This document shows positions 5,323 to 6,104 of a stretch of 6,104 nucleotides of DNA, one piece after another. This DNA is from Microcaldota archaeon (GTDB lineage: Archaea; Micrarchaeota; Micrarchaeia; Micrarchaeales; Micrarchaeaceae): positions 1 to 6,104 of the forward strand of contig JAKAXF010000038.1 in NCBI GenBank assembly GCA_021816645.1, given 5' to 3'. Each line of letters begins with the position of its first letter. The first letter of the stretch is position 1. The position numbers were made by a program, and so were the translations under genes. The notes beneath the pieces were generated by a model, which worked only from the letters and a program-made list of their open reading frames with translations, did no database searches and was not told the origin of the DNA.

Positions 5323-6104
5323 ATGCAGAAGCTGCGTAACGATGAGCTCGAAGAGGCGAAGAAGTCTAACGTGCAGTACGATTTTGTAACAAACGTGAAG
5401 CCGGCGTACCAGGTCGAAAAAGGTATCAACAGAAGCGTTATAGAAGAGATTTCGGCCGACAAGAAAGAACCGGAGTGGATGAAAGCTATAAGGCTGAAAG
5501 CCCTCGCAATATTCCTTTCAAAACCAGTCCCGACGTGGGGGCCGGATCTCTCCGAGCTAAATTTTGATGATATAACATATTACATCAGGCCCGGAGAGAG
5601 AAAAGCTTCCGATTGGGACGAGGTGCCAAAAAACATAAAGGACACTTTCGACAAGCTCGGCGTACCTGAAATGGAGAAGAAATATCTGGCCGGATCTGTG
5701 GCGCAGTTCGAATCAGAAGGCGTATACTCAAAACTGTTGAGGCGATGGGAGGACAAGGGCGTGGTGTTCATGGATATGGACAGCGCGCTCAAAAAGTACC
5801 CCGACGTAGTAAAGGAGCATTTCGGTAAGGTGGTACCACCAAGCGACAACAAGTTCGCTGCACTAAACACCGCAGCGTGGTCGGGCGGTTCGTTTCTCTA
5901 CGTGCCCAGCGGAGTCAACGTGGACCTCCCGGTGCAGGCTTATTTCAGGATGAACGGGGCTCTCGAGGGTCAGTTCGAAAGGACGCTAATCATAGCTGAG
6001 CCCGGTGCGTCGGTGCACTACATAGAAGGCTGCACCGCGCCTACGTACAGCAGGTATTCGCTGCACGCCGCCATAGTTGAGGTCTACGTAAAGGAAGGCT
6101 CTAA
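5323..6104 (+). CDS. sufB: Fe-S cluster assembly scaffold SufB, N-terminal part
   Basis: The first 260 codons of SufB; the 3' part lies beyond the window. SufB, with SufC and SufD, builds Fe-S clusters in the cytoplasm. The N-terminal region matches the family: INRSVIEEISADKKEPEWM (35-53, cf. the G-I-N-E-E-V-V-R-x-I-S-A-K-R-N-E-P-E-W-M of E. coli), IYYIRP-type segment ITYYIRP (84-90), then the start of the beta-helix core with KVVPPSDNKFAALNTAAWSG, SFLYVPSGVNVDLPVQAYFR, GQFERTLIIAE and SVHYIEGCTAP. The CxxC-like loop insert found in E. coli SufB is absent here, as in shorter archaeal forms. The functional C-terminal Cys and Glu are not in view. ATG 5323 follows GGGGA by eight bases; TTG 5320 is an alternative, and an in-frame TGA at 5278 bounds the start. 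Unusually, sufC is not immediately upstream. Confidence 0.95.
   Translation, partial: MQKLRNDELEEAKKSNVQYDFVTNVKPAYQVEKGINRSVIEEISADKKEPEWMKAIRLKALAIFLSKPVPTWGPDLSELNFDDITYYIRPGERKASDWDEVPKNIKDTFDKLGVPEMEKKYLAGSVAQFESEGVYSKLLRRWEDKGVVFMDMDSALKKYPDVVKEHFGKVVPPSDNKFAALNTAAWSGGSFLYVPSGVNVDLPVQAYFRMNGALEGQFERTLIIAEPGASVHYIEGCTAPTYSRYSLHAAIVEVYVKEGS

Noticed and set aside
1..6104. tRNA or rRNA genes, CRISPR arrays, insertion sequences and attachment sites
   Set aside because: No cloverleaf-like sequence, regularly spaced direct repeat, transposase motif or terminal inverted repeat pair was seen on either strand.

Overview
The window looks archaeal. Evidence seen in the sequence: GGTGA-type Shine-Dalgarno sites, TATA-like boxes about 25-30 bp before likely transcript starts, a T-rich tract instead of a hairpin terminator, and heavy use of AGG/AGA for Arg and ATA for Ile. 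A 5'-truncated-by-the-window-edge reading frame resembles an archaeal histone. The gene set (histone-like protein, PadR regulator, K+-independent membrane pyrophosphatase, type I IPP isomerase, SufB) would suit a small-genome archaeon such as a Micrarchaeota/DPANN-type lineage, but that placement is inference; no rRNA or tRNA is present to settle it.

Layout. At the left edge (68 to 1, minus) is the N-terminus of a histone-fold protein. It is divergent from a two-gene operon on the plus strand: a PadR-family repressor (294-779) and a class I SAM methyltransferase (789-1382). A large interrupted palindrome (237-272) sits on the PadR promoter and is a good candidate autoregulatory operator. Next comes a stand-alone cytoplasmic protein (1472-2263) with Gln, Cys, His and Asn arranged as in papain/C39-like cysteine peptidases. 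It converges on hppA (4297 to 2297, minus), a complete 666-residue H+-pumping pyrophosphatase of the K+-independent class. The 33-bp gap between them holds a T-rich terminator for hppA.

hppA is divergent from idi (4451-4987), a complete type I isopentenyl-diphosphate isomerase; the shared spacer contains a symmetric TTTTAAAA promoter core and a second small palindrome at the idi ribosome binding site. A 65-residue zinc-ribbon protein with a Cys/Gly-rich tail follows (5072-5269), and then sufB (5323 onward), which runs off the right edge.

How the genes may work together (inference): isoprenoid synthesis releases pyrophosphate, which HppA hydrolyses while pumping protons, so the divergent idi/hppA pair is metabolically sensible. 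The Cys-rich small protein next to sufB may take part in metal or Fe-S handling. PadR probably controls itself and the methyltransferase. The least described items are the C39-like protein and the zinc-ribbon/Cys-tail protein. I see no mobile element, CRISPR array or RNA gene.
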